Shown here: one piece after another, positions 9,196-17,717 of the stretch
Position numbering within the stretch: position 1 is the stretch's first letter
Layout of the letters: every line of letters starts with the position of its first letter
Source: Luteolibacter ambystomatis
GTDB taxonomy: Bacteria > Verrucomicrobiota > Verrucomicrobiia > Verrucomicrobiales > Akkermansiaceae
Length of the DNA stretch: 64,000 nt
Direction: 5' to 3'
NCBI RefSeq assembly: GCF_018137965.1
Contig: NZ_CP073100.1
Location: 806,001 to 870,000, forward strand
Made by a program: the position numbers and the translations under genes
Notes under the pieces: generated by a model
Told to the model about the DNA's origin: nothing
The model's input: only the letters and a program-made list of their open reading frames with translations
The model's database searches: none

Positions 9196-11118
9196 TCACG
9201 CTGTCGCCAAGGCCGGACATTCGTCCGCCGGAGCGTCGTCGTCCGCCATGCCCTCGAATTTCAGCAGCCTCGCGCTGTTGAAGATCACGAAGAACGCGCT
9301 GAACTCATGAAAAAACGCGGCGGCCACCGGACTGATCCAGCCGCAGGATGAAAGCACGATCGCGAGGGCGATGAAGACCAACCCGCAGAGAAGATTGCTG
9401 TTGATGATGCCGACCGTCCGTGCGGAGAGCAGCAGGAGATCGGGGAGGCGGCGCAGATCGTGGGACATCAGCGCCACGTCGGAAGTGAGAAGGGTCACGT
9501 CATTTCCCGCCGTGCCGATGGCCACGCCGAGATTTCCTTCCGCCAAAGCCGGAGCATCGTTGAGTCCATCCCCCACGACCATCACCCGCCGTCCCCGGTC
9601 TTTCAGATTTAGGATGTGGCGGAGCTTGTCTTCCGGCAGGCATCCGGCGTGATAGTCGCGGATACCAACCGCTGCGGCGATGGCCCCAGCCACTTCCTCG
9701 CGGTCGCCCGTGAGCATGAGAAAATCGGAAATACCGAGCTGCTGCAGACGTTGCACGGTTTCTGCCGCCTCCGGCCGGAGCTTGTCCGCGAGCAGGAATG
9801 TCGCCACATGAAGGCCATCCACCGCCAGTGCCACCAGACTGTGGCGCGTGAGCCCTTCAGCATCGATGGAAATGGGCACGCCTTGATCCGCCAGCCAGGG
9901 GATCCTTCCGATCATGACCTTGACGCCATTCACGCCGCCTTCCAAACCGAGACCCGCCGATTCGGTCACCTGCGTGGCCTCCATCTCGGCCGGGCCTGAC
10001 ATGCTTCGGCAGATCGCTTGCGCTACCGGATGACTTGATTGGCTCTCAAGTGCCACTGCCAGTTGCGTGACCGTCGTCGTATCGAAATCCTTTTCATGAA
10101 TCAGCACGTCCTCCACCTCCAGTTCGCCGCGCGTGAGAGTGCCGGTCTTGTCAAACACCACGGTATCCACCAACCGGGCGGATTCCAGATGACGCACGCT
10201 CTTGACCAACAGGCCCATCCGCGCGGCCGAAGCGATGGCGGAAATCATGGCGGACGGACTGGCCAGCACGAAAGCGCACGGGATGCTCACCACCAGCACC
10301 GCGATCGCCCGCTGGATGTCCTGGGTGAAAAAGAACACGCAGGCAGCGATGAGTAAAATAAGAGGAGTATAGTACTTCGCGTATTCCTCCGTCATGGAAA
10401 TGATCGGAGAGGAGGATGCCTTCGCTTCCTCGATGATCGCCTCCACCCGTCCCATGACGGTTTGGCTGCCCATGCCGGTGACTTCCGCCCGGATGGTGCC
10501 GTGGACGTTCGAGGTGCCAGCGAAGATGGCGGTGCCGGCAGAGACCTCCACCGGCACGGATTCCCCGGTGACATGGCTTTGATCGATCACCGCGTGACCG
10601 GATAGGACCATGGCATCGGCTGGCACGGGTTCTCCCGGGCCGATCCGGATGTGGTCGCCCACCGTGAGCCCGGTGGCTTCGATTTCCTCCTCATCATTTC
10701 CGCGCAAGCGGTGTGCGCGGATGCGGCCGAGCTTCCGAAGTTTGGAGACCGCCATCTCCATGCCCAGAGTCGTGCGTTCCTCCAGGATCTGGCCGAACAG
10801 CAGCACGATCGCCACGATGCCGCCGGTGACGTAGCGCTGGGTGGCGAGGCAGGCGGCCAGGGCCAGCACCACATACTGGTCCATGTAGAAGCGCGTGGCC
10901 GCGAATCCGCTGGCGCGCACCGCGGTGATGAGTTCGATGACGATGGGAAACGTCACCAGCAGCGCTCCGGCCAGGGCAAGCCCATCACGGAGCGTCGATT
11001 GATCCGGCCTGAGCCATCCGATCAGCACGGAAGCGATCATGAGAGCGGAGGACAGGAACAACAGCCCGAGTCTTATGCGCGTGGGGCGGTCGAAGCCGTA
11101 GGAAGCGATGGTATTCAT
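9196..11118 (-). CDS. Heavy-metal-type (P1B-like) P-type ATPase
   Basis: The 640-residue inner-membrane cation pump has all core motifs: TGES (184-187), the phosphorylation site DKTGTLT (323-329), SHP (362-364) and GDGLNDAPAL. Two oddities exist. The transmembrane metal-site motif usually reads CPC or a close variant; here it is IPC (279-281). There is also no N-terminal metal-binding domain, since membrane helices begin at about residue 15. The transported ion cannot be predicted. It follows the SPFH gene by 2 bases and ends the four-gene SPFH operon, suggesting joint function in one membrane assembly. Confidence 0.88.
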   Translation of the reverse strand: MNTIASYGFDRPTRIRLGLLFLSSALMIASVLIGWLRPDQSTLRDGLALAGALLVTFPIVIELITAVRASGFAATRFYMDQYVVLALAACLATQRYVTGGIVAIVLLFGQILEERTTLGMEMAVSKLRKLGRIRAHRLRGNDEEEIEATGLTVGDHIRIGPGEPVPADAMVLSGHAVIDQSHVTGESVPVEVSAGTAIFAGTSNVHGTIRAEVTGMGSQTVMGRVEAIIEEAKASSSPIISMTEEYAKYYTPLILLIAACVFFFTQDIQRAIAVLVVSIPCAFVLASPSAMISAIASAARMGLLVKSVRHLESARLVDTVVFDKTGTLTRGELEVEDVLIHEKDFDTTTVTQLAVALESQSSHPVAQAICRSMSGPAEMEATQVTESAGLGLEGGVNGVKVMIGRIPWLADQGVPISIDAEGLTRHSLVALAVDGLHVATFLLADKLRPEAAETVQRLQQLGISDFLMLTGDREEVAGAIAAAVGIRDYHAGCLPEDKLRHILNLKDRGRRVMVVGDGLNDAPALAEGNLGVAIGTAGNDVTLLTSDVALMSHDLRRLPDLLLLSARTVGIINSNLLCGLVFIALAIVLSSCGWISPVAAAFFHEFSAFFVIFNSARLLKFEGMADDDAPADECPALATA

Positions 11119-11120
11119 GG

Positions 11121-12248
11121 CTACTGGGATTCGCCGCTGCCGCCCGGCAGGGGATCGATCATGAGCGAAGGCGCGGCCTCTCCGGTGGGGAGCAGCGTGC
11201 GGGATTGAGCACGCTTCATCACCGTCTCCAGCGTTTCATTGAGCAATCGTGACGAGACAAGATAGGGATCACGGCGGTAGTGTACGAGCATGGCATTGAA
11301 AGAGGCGGCTTCACCTTGGGCCGCGCCTACGGTCTGCGACACATCGCTTTGCGCCTTCTGGATGAGTGCCGAGGCATCGCCCTGGGCCTTGGTGACATTC
11401 TCGGTCTGATACTGGCGGGAGCTTTCGTAGAGCGTCTTTGCGAACTGGCGCGCGTTCACCACGTCCTCGAAGGCGGCCAATACCTGGGAAGGTGGCGAGA
11501 GCTCCATCACGTCCAATCCGGAAATGCCCACACCCAGCCTCAAGCGGTCGGCCTCGCTCTGAACGCGCATCATGGCTTCGTCCGCGAGAATCTTGCGGCC
11601 TTCGGTCAGGCTGGTATCGATCGGGTGTATGGCGAGCTGGGAAGAGAGCGCCTGATAGGCGAGGCGTTGCAACAGGCGCGGAACATCCTCACCCGCCACC
11701 GTGTAGTGGAATGGATTTGCGATCCGGTAGCGCAGGACGAAGCGGCCTTGGATGAGGTTGTAGTCCTTCGTCAGCGTGTAGCTTTGTTGTTCAGGGGCAA
11801 GGCTGCCACCGGTTGCAGCAAGATCGAGCTCCGGGTTGGCGGCGGCTGACATCGGATCCGCCTCAGGGATGGGGATGCCCAATGGATTGGTTGCGGGAGC
11901 GGTGGCCATCGGTTGGGTTGGCCCTCCGGTTTTCACATCGCTTCTTTTCCATTCATCGAGCGGGATGGCTGTTTCCTTTCCGGTGTCAAAACGAAGCAGG
12001 CGGTCGAAGGGTTCGGGCAGACCCACCAACAAACCGGGACCATGGACATCCGGCTGGAGGTTGCCAAAGCGCAGCACCAGCACCTGTTGATTGGACTCCA
12101 CCGTGCGGATACCGGAGAAGAGGTACATCAGCAGCAGGATCGCGAAGATCCAGCGGGTGTGCGCGGTCATCCGCTTCATCAGCACCAGCAGGGCTTCCAC
12201 CCAGCGGCCTTCCTTGCGGATCAGGAGTTGGCCGGGCTCTCGTTTCAT
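11121..12248 (-). CDS. SPFH-domain membrane protein, HflK-like
   Basis: A 375-residue protein: a short cytoplasmic head, one transmembrane segment (about 33-46, WIFAILLLMYLF), then an SPFH/band-7 domain starting ESNQQVLVLRFGNLQPDV and a long charged coiled-coil tail (QYQTENVTKAQGDASALIQK). HflK/HflC complexes cage and modulate the FtsH protease in other bacteria. It contains a Pro/Gly/Thr-rich insertion at about residues 105-155 not seen in typical HflK. The start at 12248 overlaps the upstream stop by 4 bases (ATGA), indicating translational coupling; the longer open frame reaching 12368 is overlap with that gene. Confidence 0.83.
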   Translation of the reverse strand: MKREPGQLLIRKEGRWVEALLVLMKRMTAHTRWIFAILLLMYLFSGIRTVESNQQVLVLRFGNLQPDVHGPGLLVGLPEPFDRLLRFDTGKETAIPLDEWKRSDVKTGGPTQPMATAPATNPLGIPIPEADPMSAAANPELDLAATGGSLAPEQQSYTLTKDYNLIQGRFVLRYRIANPFHYTVAGEDVPRLLQRLAYQALSSQLAIHPIDTSLTEGRKILADEAMMRVQSEADRLRLGVGISGLDVMELSPPSQVLAAFEDVVNARQFAKTLYESSRQYQTENVTKAQGDASALIQKAQSDVSQTVGAAQGEAASFNAMLVHYRRDPYLVSSRLLNETLETVMKRAQSRTLLPTGEAAPSLMIDPLPGGSGESQ

Positions 12249-13249
12249 CGGAGTTTGTCGCCGGTGAAGATGAAGGGCGTGGGGGCGGGTACCGGGGATT
12301 TGTTCGGAGCCTTGCCGGGCTCGGCCGGAGGCAGTGGAGCCGGTTGTCCTTGCACGGCCTTCAGCCATTGCAGGGGTGCCACGCTGGTATCGAGTACGAT
12401 GGTGGTGTTGCGGTCGATGATGGTGCGCAGGCTCTGCATCTCCCGCAGGAAGCGGTAGAAATCGGGATCCTGCGCATGGGCCTTCGCGTAGATGGAGGCG
12501 GCCTCCGCTTCGCCTTGGCCGCGGATTTCCTCCGCCTGGCGTTTGGCATCGGCCAGCAGGCGGCTGGTTTCCTTGTCTGTCTCCGCTTTCATGCGGGTGG
12601 CTTGTGCCCGGCCTTCGGCGCGATACTGGGTGGCCTCGCGCTTGCGCTCCGCCCGCATCCGCAGGAAGACCGACTGGGTGTTCGCCTCCGGCAGCAGGAT
12701 GCGGCTGATGCCCACCGACATGAGTTCGATGCCGAGCTGGTCGGCCGCGTCACGGTTGGCCATGGAAAGCATTTCCTGTTCGATCGCAGGGAGCGAGGTG
12801 CCGTTCCTGCCGTCCGAGACGAGATCCGCGAACGAGTGCCGTCCGAGCACCGAGTTGCGGGCACTGGTGACGAGGGCATCGAGCTTCGGCGTCGCATTGG
12901 CAACATCCTGCACGGAGGTGTGGAACCGGAGTGGATCTGAAACGCGCCACACGAAGAATACCGGTACGATGACGTTGCGGCGGTCCTGGGTCAGTGTCTC
13001 GCTGAGCCGGATGTCCGCATGTTGGAGGCGGCGGTCCACTCTCACCACATGCTCCACCGGTGCGGGCCAACGGAAGTAGTAGCCGGGTGCGGTGAGAATG
13101 CGCGTCGGCTTTCCGAATCTCAGGACGATGCCTTGTTCCGTTTCGCTGACCACGAAGCCGCACACCGATGCCAGCACGGCGGCGACCACGAGTAAAATCA
13201 CGCCAAGGCGCAGCGCGATGGATTTTCGTGAAGCGGGGTTGTCGTTCAT
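12245..13249 (-). CDS. SPFH-domain membrane protein, HflC-like
   Basis: A 334-residue protein with one N-terminal transmembrane helix (about 11-31) and a band-7 domain beginning SETEQGIVLRFGKPTRIL, followed by the HflC-type segment TQSVFLRMRAERKREATQYR and an Ala/Glu-rich helix (EIRGQGEAEAASIYAKA). The C-terminus is Pro-rich. The VFxRMRAER pattern and the GEAEA helix are closer to HflC than HflK. The start at 13249 (MNDNPASRK) is chosen over the upstream Met at 13303, which lies within the preceding gene. It is the second of three SPFH genes in a row. Confidence 0.85.
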   Translation of the reverse strand: MNDNPASRKSIALRLGVILLVVAAVLASVCGFVVSETEQGIVLRFGKPTRILTAPGYYFRWPAPVEHVVRVDRRLQHADIRLSETLTQDRRNVIVPVFFVWRVSDPLRFHTSVQDVANATPKLDALVTSARNSVLGRHSFADLVSDGRNGTSLPAIEQEMLSMANRDAADQLGIELMSVGISRILLPEANTQSVFLRMRAERKREATQYRAEGRAQATRMKAETDKETSRLLADAKRQAEEIRGQGEAEAASIYAKAHAQDPDFYRFLREMQSLRTIIDRNTTIVLDTSVAPLQWLKAVQGQPAPLPPAEPGKAPNKSPVPAPTPFIFTGDKLR

Positions 13250-13259
13250 GGTAATAGGA

Positions 13260-14939
13260 TCAGTGATAGCCTTCCACGCCGGGGTCGAAGCTGTCCGGCG
13301 CACGGTCCGGATCGGGGACGAGCGGTTCGGTCGAAGGTGCGGCGTGATCGATCAGCTTCGGGTTCAGCACGCGGCGGAGATCGAGGTGGGCCGGGACCTG
13401 CCCTTGGAACTTGTCATCGAACACGGCCTTCTTGGCTCCGGCCAAGGTGGAGTCGAAGGTGCGGAAACCTTCCCGCAGGTCATACATGCCGGGATCCCCG
13501 GCACGCGCCTTCCCGAGGCTGGTGAATCGCGAAACATCGCCGCCGACCTTCGCGAGACGGTTGTCACGCTTCGCTTCGGCTTCGAGCAAGATCCGCCTGG
13601 CATCGCCTTGGGCCACGGGCAGTTGTTCGAGGCGGTATTCTTCTCCGCCGTGGATCACCGCTTCCTTTTCCTCGATGGCGCTCACCACTTCCTGAAATGC
13701 GGGAGCCACGGCCACCGGCGGATGGATGTCGCGGAAATAGACATCGCACACCTGCAGGCCGCTCTGCCGGCGATCGAGCTCCGCCTGGAGTTCGTGGTGC
13801 ATGGATGCGCGAAGCGATTCACGGGAGTCCGTCATGATTTCCGCGGCAGGACGGCCCAGGGTCAGATGGAGAAGGGAGCGCTTGGCGAGATCCCGGAGCA
13901 GCAGATTCGGATCCGCGGCGGAGAGCAGGTAGGCACGTGGATCGGAAATGCGATAAAGGATGGGGACCGAGATGGAGAGGAAGTCATCTCCTCCGCCGAC
14001 CAGCGAGAGTTCTTCATCCACATAGTGCGGGCGCTCCCAAAGGATCGGCTTTCCGGGGTCGGACCCGAAGCCCAGCACGACTTCATGCATCTCACTGGTG
14101 GCCACGGTTCGCAGTCCTCCGAAAGGCCAGGGCAGGGAGAGGTGGAGGCCGGGTGTCAGCACTTCGTTTTCAAAACGGCCCAATCGCGTCCGGACTCCGA
14201 GTTGTCCTGCCGTGACTTCATGGACGCAGGTCATGGCCCAGGTAAGAAGCAGTCCGGCGAGGAGGATCAGCGGGGCACGGCGTTTGATCAGCGGCCACAG
14301 CCACATGTCTGCGATTCCGGGCAGCGTGTCATCGGTGATCGCTGTTGGTTGCGGCAGACAGGTGCGCCATTCCGGACCGAGCCACTGGAAGAACCGGAAG
14401 GCGCCCGGCAACCGCAGCAGAGGGTACTGCTCCGGCGGCGTGAAAAGCTTAGCGAACGAAGCGGCGGCGATATCGAGGGTCAGGATGAGGCCGAGGACCG
14501 TACCCATCCATCCGATCACCACGGAAGCTGCCAGCAATTGCCGTTGATCCGCGATGAGAAGACCCGCCACCGCAAAGTGCAGCAGGGTAGCCAGTTTCAT
14601 CCAGCGGCTCCGGAGCGAACGATCGCCGCCGTGTTCCACTTGATCGACGATGTCGAGAAACGCGACGACCACCCCACACAGAATGGCCGCCACGGTGAAC
14701 GGCATGGGCAAAGGAAAGACCGGCAACATCAACCGGCCGACCGAGATCCAATAACCAGCCGCCACCGTGGCGGCGCAAAGCGACAATCCCAATCCTCCGG
14801 AAAGCAGAGCGGCGAAGAGCGCCAGCACCGCCGCCATGGGCAACAACCACCCGTGGCCTCCCTTGAACGAGAAGCCGGCCATCGTAATGGCTTCGATCCA
14901 CAAGAACGCCGCCGGGAGCGACAGTTTGAGGCGGGACAT
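13260..14939 (-). CDS. Large polytopic SPFH-domain protein (HflK-like)
   Basis: A 559-residue protein with an unusual N-terminal half: about five to six hydrophobic segments between residues 5 and 190, then another membrane helix (about 243-258) leading into an SPFH domain that starts VTAGQLGVRTRLGRFENEVL. The SPFH domain continues through PILYRISDPRAYLL and a helical tail with EAEAKRDNRLAKVGGDVSRF. Ordinary HflK has one membrane helix, so the polytopic head is a fusion or lineage extension. The ATG at 14939 (MSRLKLSL) is preferred over an in-frame Met 39 bases upstream. It is the first gene of the four-gene operon ending in the ATPase. Confidence 0.8.
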   Translation of the reverse strand: MSRLKLSLPAAFLWIEAITMAGFSFKGGHGWLLPMAAVLALFAALLSGGLGLSLCAATVAAGYWISVGRLMLPVFPLPMPFTVAAILCGVVVAFLDIVDQVEHGGDRSLRSRWMKLATLLHFAVAGLLIADQRQLLAASVVIGWMGTVLGLILTLDIAAASFAKLFTPPEQYPLLRLPGAFRFFQWLGPEWRTCLPQPTAITDDTLPGIADMWLWPLIKRRAPLILLAGLLLTWAMTCVHEVTAGQLGVRTRLGRFENEVLTPGLHLSLPWPFGGLRTVATSEMHEVVLGFGSDPGKPILWERPHYVDEELSLVGGGDDFLSISVPILYRISDPRAYLLSAADPNLLLRDLAKRSLLHLTLGRPAAEIMTDSRESLRASMHHELQAELDRRQSGLQVCDVYFRDIHPPVAVAPAFQEVVSAIEEKEAVIHGGEEYRLEQLPVAQGDARRILLEAEAKRDNRLAKVGGDVSRFTSLGKARAGDPGMYDLREGFRTFDSTLAGAKKAVFDDKFQGQVPAHLDLRRVLNPKLIDHAAPSTEPLVPDPDRAPDSFDPGVEGYH

Positions 14940-14971
14940 AAGGGGGACGGTCCGGAGCCGGAGTGGGAAGT

Positions 14972-15002
14972 GGCGCACGGGGGCTCCTCAGTCCCGTGCG
15001 CC
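14972..15002 (-). terminator. Hairpin after LamG gene
   Basis: Perfect 10-bp inverted repeat GGCGCACGGG / CCCGTGCGCC around an 11-base loop, 10 bases past the stop of the 15013-16473 minus-strand gene and just upstream of the SPFH operon. There is no clear U-tract on the minus strand, so terminator function is probable but not certain. Confidence 0.5.
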
Positions 15003-15012
15003 CGACCACGCG

Positions 15013-16473
15013 TCAGTGTTTGAACACGCGGTAGAAATTCATGGAGGACGATGGGGCCGGAGCGGTGATCTCAAGCTGGCCATTGACGGGGGTCACCGTG
15101 GTGCCCGCTCCATTCAAAGGCAGATCGCTCCAGGTGGTGCCATTGGCGGAGCCTTTGAGGCCGAGTGACAAGGTCAGGTTGCCGTTGGAGGAGTCGCGGC
15201 TCACTGAAGTGGTTCCCGCGATCACGCCGGTCAGTACCGAACCGAGGTTGGCGTTGAGCTTGGAGATCAAGGTGGTGTCCGAGACGGATGGGTTGGTTGC
15301 GGTCTGATTGACTTCCGCTCCGTCCGCGATGCCATCGCCATCGGTATCCGGATTCGCGGGGTCCGTATGATAGACGATGTATTCCTGGTAGTTGTTGAGG
15401 CCGTCGCCATCGTTGTCGTTGGTGTCATTGGCGGCGGTGGCGCTTTCGTGGATGTCACCGGTCAGAGTGATGCTGAAGGTGTCCGGTTGACCGGTGAGCA
15501 CCCCGCCCCAGCTGCCGAAGAGATAGCCGTTGGCCGGAGTCGCGGTGACCATCACCAGGCTGTTCAGATTGTAGATTCCGGTTCCGGTCACCGTGAGGGC
15601 GTCCGGATTGACCGCCGCGACATCGAGATAGGCTTTCCCGAGTGTGGCGAGATCGGTGAAGAGTCCTGCGGCGGCCATGCCGCGGGCGCGGACCTCGTTG
15701 ATCTCCCGTGCGGTCAGGGCGCGCTTCCAGATGGCGACCTCGTCGATCATGCCGTCCCAGTTCCGACCGGAGGTGCCGTCACGAGACTTGCCGAAGTAGA
15801 GTCCGGTGAAGCTCATCGACGAGGTCGCCGCCGTGAGCGTGCCGGTCTTCGTGCCATCCACATACTGGGTCAGGGTGGTGTTCGTGCCATCGCTGGAGAA
15901 GACGTGGACGACATGATGCCAGGCATTCTTCGCGAGATTGTTCGCGGCCAGGGAGCTGCCGGTGGCGAGATAGCCCAGATAGTTCACCGAACTGCCCGCC
16001 GCCGTCCCCCAGGAGACATCGAAGTTGCCGGTGTCCTTGGTTTCGAACGCGTGAAAACGGGTCTGCGTGTTGGTGGAGCCCGGTGCGAGCCATGTCCATG
16101 CGGAGATGGTGAACGAGTTCCCGAGCTCCGTGGTGCCGAGTGGCACGGTGATCGAGTCATTCCGGTCTGTCACCAGGTTCAATGCCTTGCCTGCCAGCAG
16201 GGCATTGCGATCGCTGGTGCCGAGCGTGGTCGAGGTGAAGGCGGCATTGCCCGCGAAGCCGGGACCGGACGGGTTGGCGGAACTGTCATAGGAGCCGCCA
16301 GCGGAACGGGTGGCATTGTAGGCGGTCGCGCCGGGAGCCTTGTTCGAGAGGCCGGTGACGTCGGTTTCCTCGAAGTTATAGTAGGCGACGATTTGGTCGC
16401 TCAGCGCGCCATGCACCGGAGATCCGGACAAAAGCGTGCTCACCAGCAGCGTGAGTATGGAGAAGTCTTTCAT
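15013..16473 (-). CDS. Secreted LamG-domain protein
   Basis: A 486-residue exported protein with a signal peptide (residues 1-23, ending VHGAL). A LamG/concanavalin-like domain occupies about 25-245, with the common pieces SDQIVAYYNFEE, NSFTISAWTW, NAWHHVVHVF and WDGMIDEVAIWKRALTAREI. Next come a short InlB-type repeat (GYLFGSWGGVLTG) and Asp-rich Ca2+-binding linkers (DNDGDGLNNYQEY, DTDGDGIADGAEV). The last ~90 residues form a strand-rich module ending FYRVFKH. LamG domains usually bind carbohydrate. Likely cotranscribed with the three similar secreted genes upstream. Confidence 0.85.
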   Translation of the reverse strand: MKDFSILTLLVSTLLSGSPVHGALSDQIVAYYNFEETDVTGLSNKAPGATAYNATRSAGGSYDSSANPSGPGFAGNAAFTSTTLGTSDRNALLAGKALNLVTDRNDSITVPLGTTELGNSFTISAWTWLAPGSTNTQTRFHAFETKDTGNFDVSWGTAAGSSVNYLGYLATGSSLAANNLAKNAWHHVVHVFSSDGTNTTLTQYVDGTKTGTLTAATSSMSFTGLYFGKSRDGTSGRNWDGMIDEVAIWKRALTAREINEVRARGMAAAGLFTDLATLGKAYLDVAAVNPDALTVTGTGIYNLNSLVMVTATPANGYLFGSWGGVLTGQPDTFSITLTGDIHESATAANDTNDNDGDGLNNYQEYIVYHTDPANPDTDGDGIADGAEVNQTATNPSVSDTTLISKLNANLGSVLTGVIAGTTSVSRDSSNGNLTLSLGLKGSANGTTWSDLPLNGAGTTVTPVNGQLEITAPAPSSSMNFYRVFKH

Positions 16474-16488
16474 GGGGAAATAGCTCGA

Positions 16489-17688
16489 TCAGGGTTGGGC
16501 CGCGTTGAAGCGGTAGAAGTGTTTGTCGCCGAACGGGACATTGATCAGGACGTCCAGTTTCGCGCCATTCGGCGTGGCGGTGCTTCCGATGCCGAATGGG
16601 GAGGCGGACCATGAGCCGAGGTCCAGAGACTCGTCCAAGCCGATGCGGAACGTGATCTTGCCGGTGGTGGAATCCCGGGTGGCAAGAGGAAGGGTGGAGC
16701 GGCCGAGAAGGTAATCCACCAGCCCGCGGTTGCTGACATTGGGATCCGTGCCGGTGACCTCCACCTCCACCCGATCCGGAAGGCCATCGCCATCGGAGTC
16801 CACGGACAGCGGGTTGGTATGCGTGGTGTAGGTCTCGTAGATGTCGCTGAGGCCGTCTCCATCACTGTCCGCGGCATACTCCGCCGCATCCGTCTCCGAG
16901 AAGCGGAGATTGTCGATGGCGTGCTGGGCATTCGTCGCGTAAACCGTGAATCCGGAACCAAGCTTCGCCTTCACGATGGCGGTCTCATCCGCGGTGACCG
17001 CCGGGCGTGCGATGGTCAGTTTCAGGGCCTCACCTGGCTTGCCTACGAGGCCTCCGCCAAAATCGAAGTTGGAAACCGATTCTACTGCCGCGGTCATGGC
17101 GAAGTCCGCGCTGTAGGTGGTGGGGCTGGACGCATTGCCGGTGACGGTGATTTTGAAACCGCGGCCTTGGTTCGCACCGAGAGTGAGGTTCGATTTATAG
17201 AAGTCCAGTGACTCGAGCTTCACGCCCTTCCCTGCGGTGGGAGTGAACGTGACGGATACGGAATTGCCGGGATCAAAGCTGTTGAGTTGCCCCACGCCGT
17301 TGTTGGCGAGATTGTTCGCATTGTCTCCCCATCCGGCGGTGGCTTTGCCAATGCCTTCGATGATGTTGACTCCGGGCGGGCTGCCACTGGAGGTCCAGTT
17401 CAGTGCGATATTCGGGGTGCCGGGACCGGATACGATGAAGGCTCCGTTGTCCGCGGAGGTGGTGGACACGTTCGAACCATAGGTTGGTGTCGCCGCCGCC
17501 GGGCTGCCGGTGGCGAGCATCAGGCTCAGGTTCGGGTTGTTGATCAGGATGGGCCCGCCCGAGGTGCCGCTCACACCCGTGGCGCTGGCGGTTGCGAAGG
17601 TAAGCGTGGTCGATGCCGGCAGGAGGCCGGGACAGGATGCCCATAGGAGGATGGGCGCATATCTGGCGAATGTTTTGCAGTGGATCAT
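16489..17688 (-). CDS. Secreted protein with Asp-rich linker and shared C-terminal module
   Basis: A 399-residue protein with a signal peptide (about 1-26, ending LPAST) and a Gly/Ser/Thr-rich beta-sandwich-like region (30-265) that I cannot place in a named family. It is followed by DSDGDGLSDIYETY and DSDGDGLPDRVEVEV thrombospondin-type-3-like linkers. The C-terminal ~85 residues (RDSTTGKITFRIGLDES to HFYRFNAAQP) resemble the C-termini of its three neighbours. It lies 15 bases upstream of the next LamG gene in the same direction. Confidence 0.78.
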   Translation of the reverse strand: MIHCKTFARYAPILLWASCPGLLPASTTLTFATASATGVSGTSGGPILINNPNLSLMLATGSPAAATPTYGSNVSTTSADNGAFIVSGPGTPNIALNWTSSGSPPGVNIIEGIGKATAGWGDNANNLANNGVGQLNSFDPGNSVSVTFTPTAGKGVKLESLDFYKSNLTLGANQGRGFKITVTGNASSPTTYSADFAMTAAVESVSNFDFGGGLVGKPGEALKLTIARPAVTADETAIVKAKLGSGFTVYATNAQHAIDNLRFSETDAAEYAADSDGDGLSDIYETYTTHTNPLSVDSDGDGLPDRVEVEVTGTDPNVSNRGLVDYLLGRSTLPLATRDSTTGKITFRIGLDESLDLGSWSASPFGIGSTATPNGAKLDVLINVPFGDKHFYRFNAAQP

Positions 17689-17717
17689 TTGAGGGATGCA
17701 GGTTTGAACGAGAGGAT

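Noticed and set aside
13092..15023. 643-codon open frame on the plus strand across the SPFH gene
   Set aside because: Antisense shadow of the SPFH gene with Arg/Gly-rich, His-rich composition and no protein family features.
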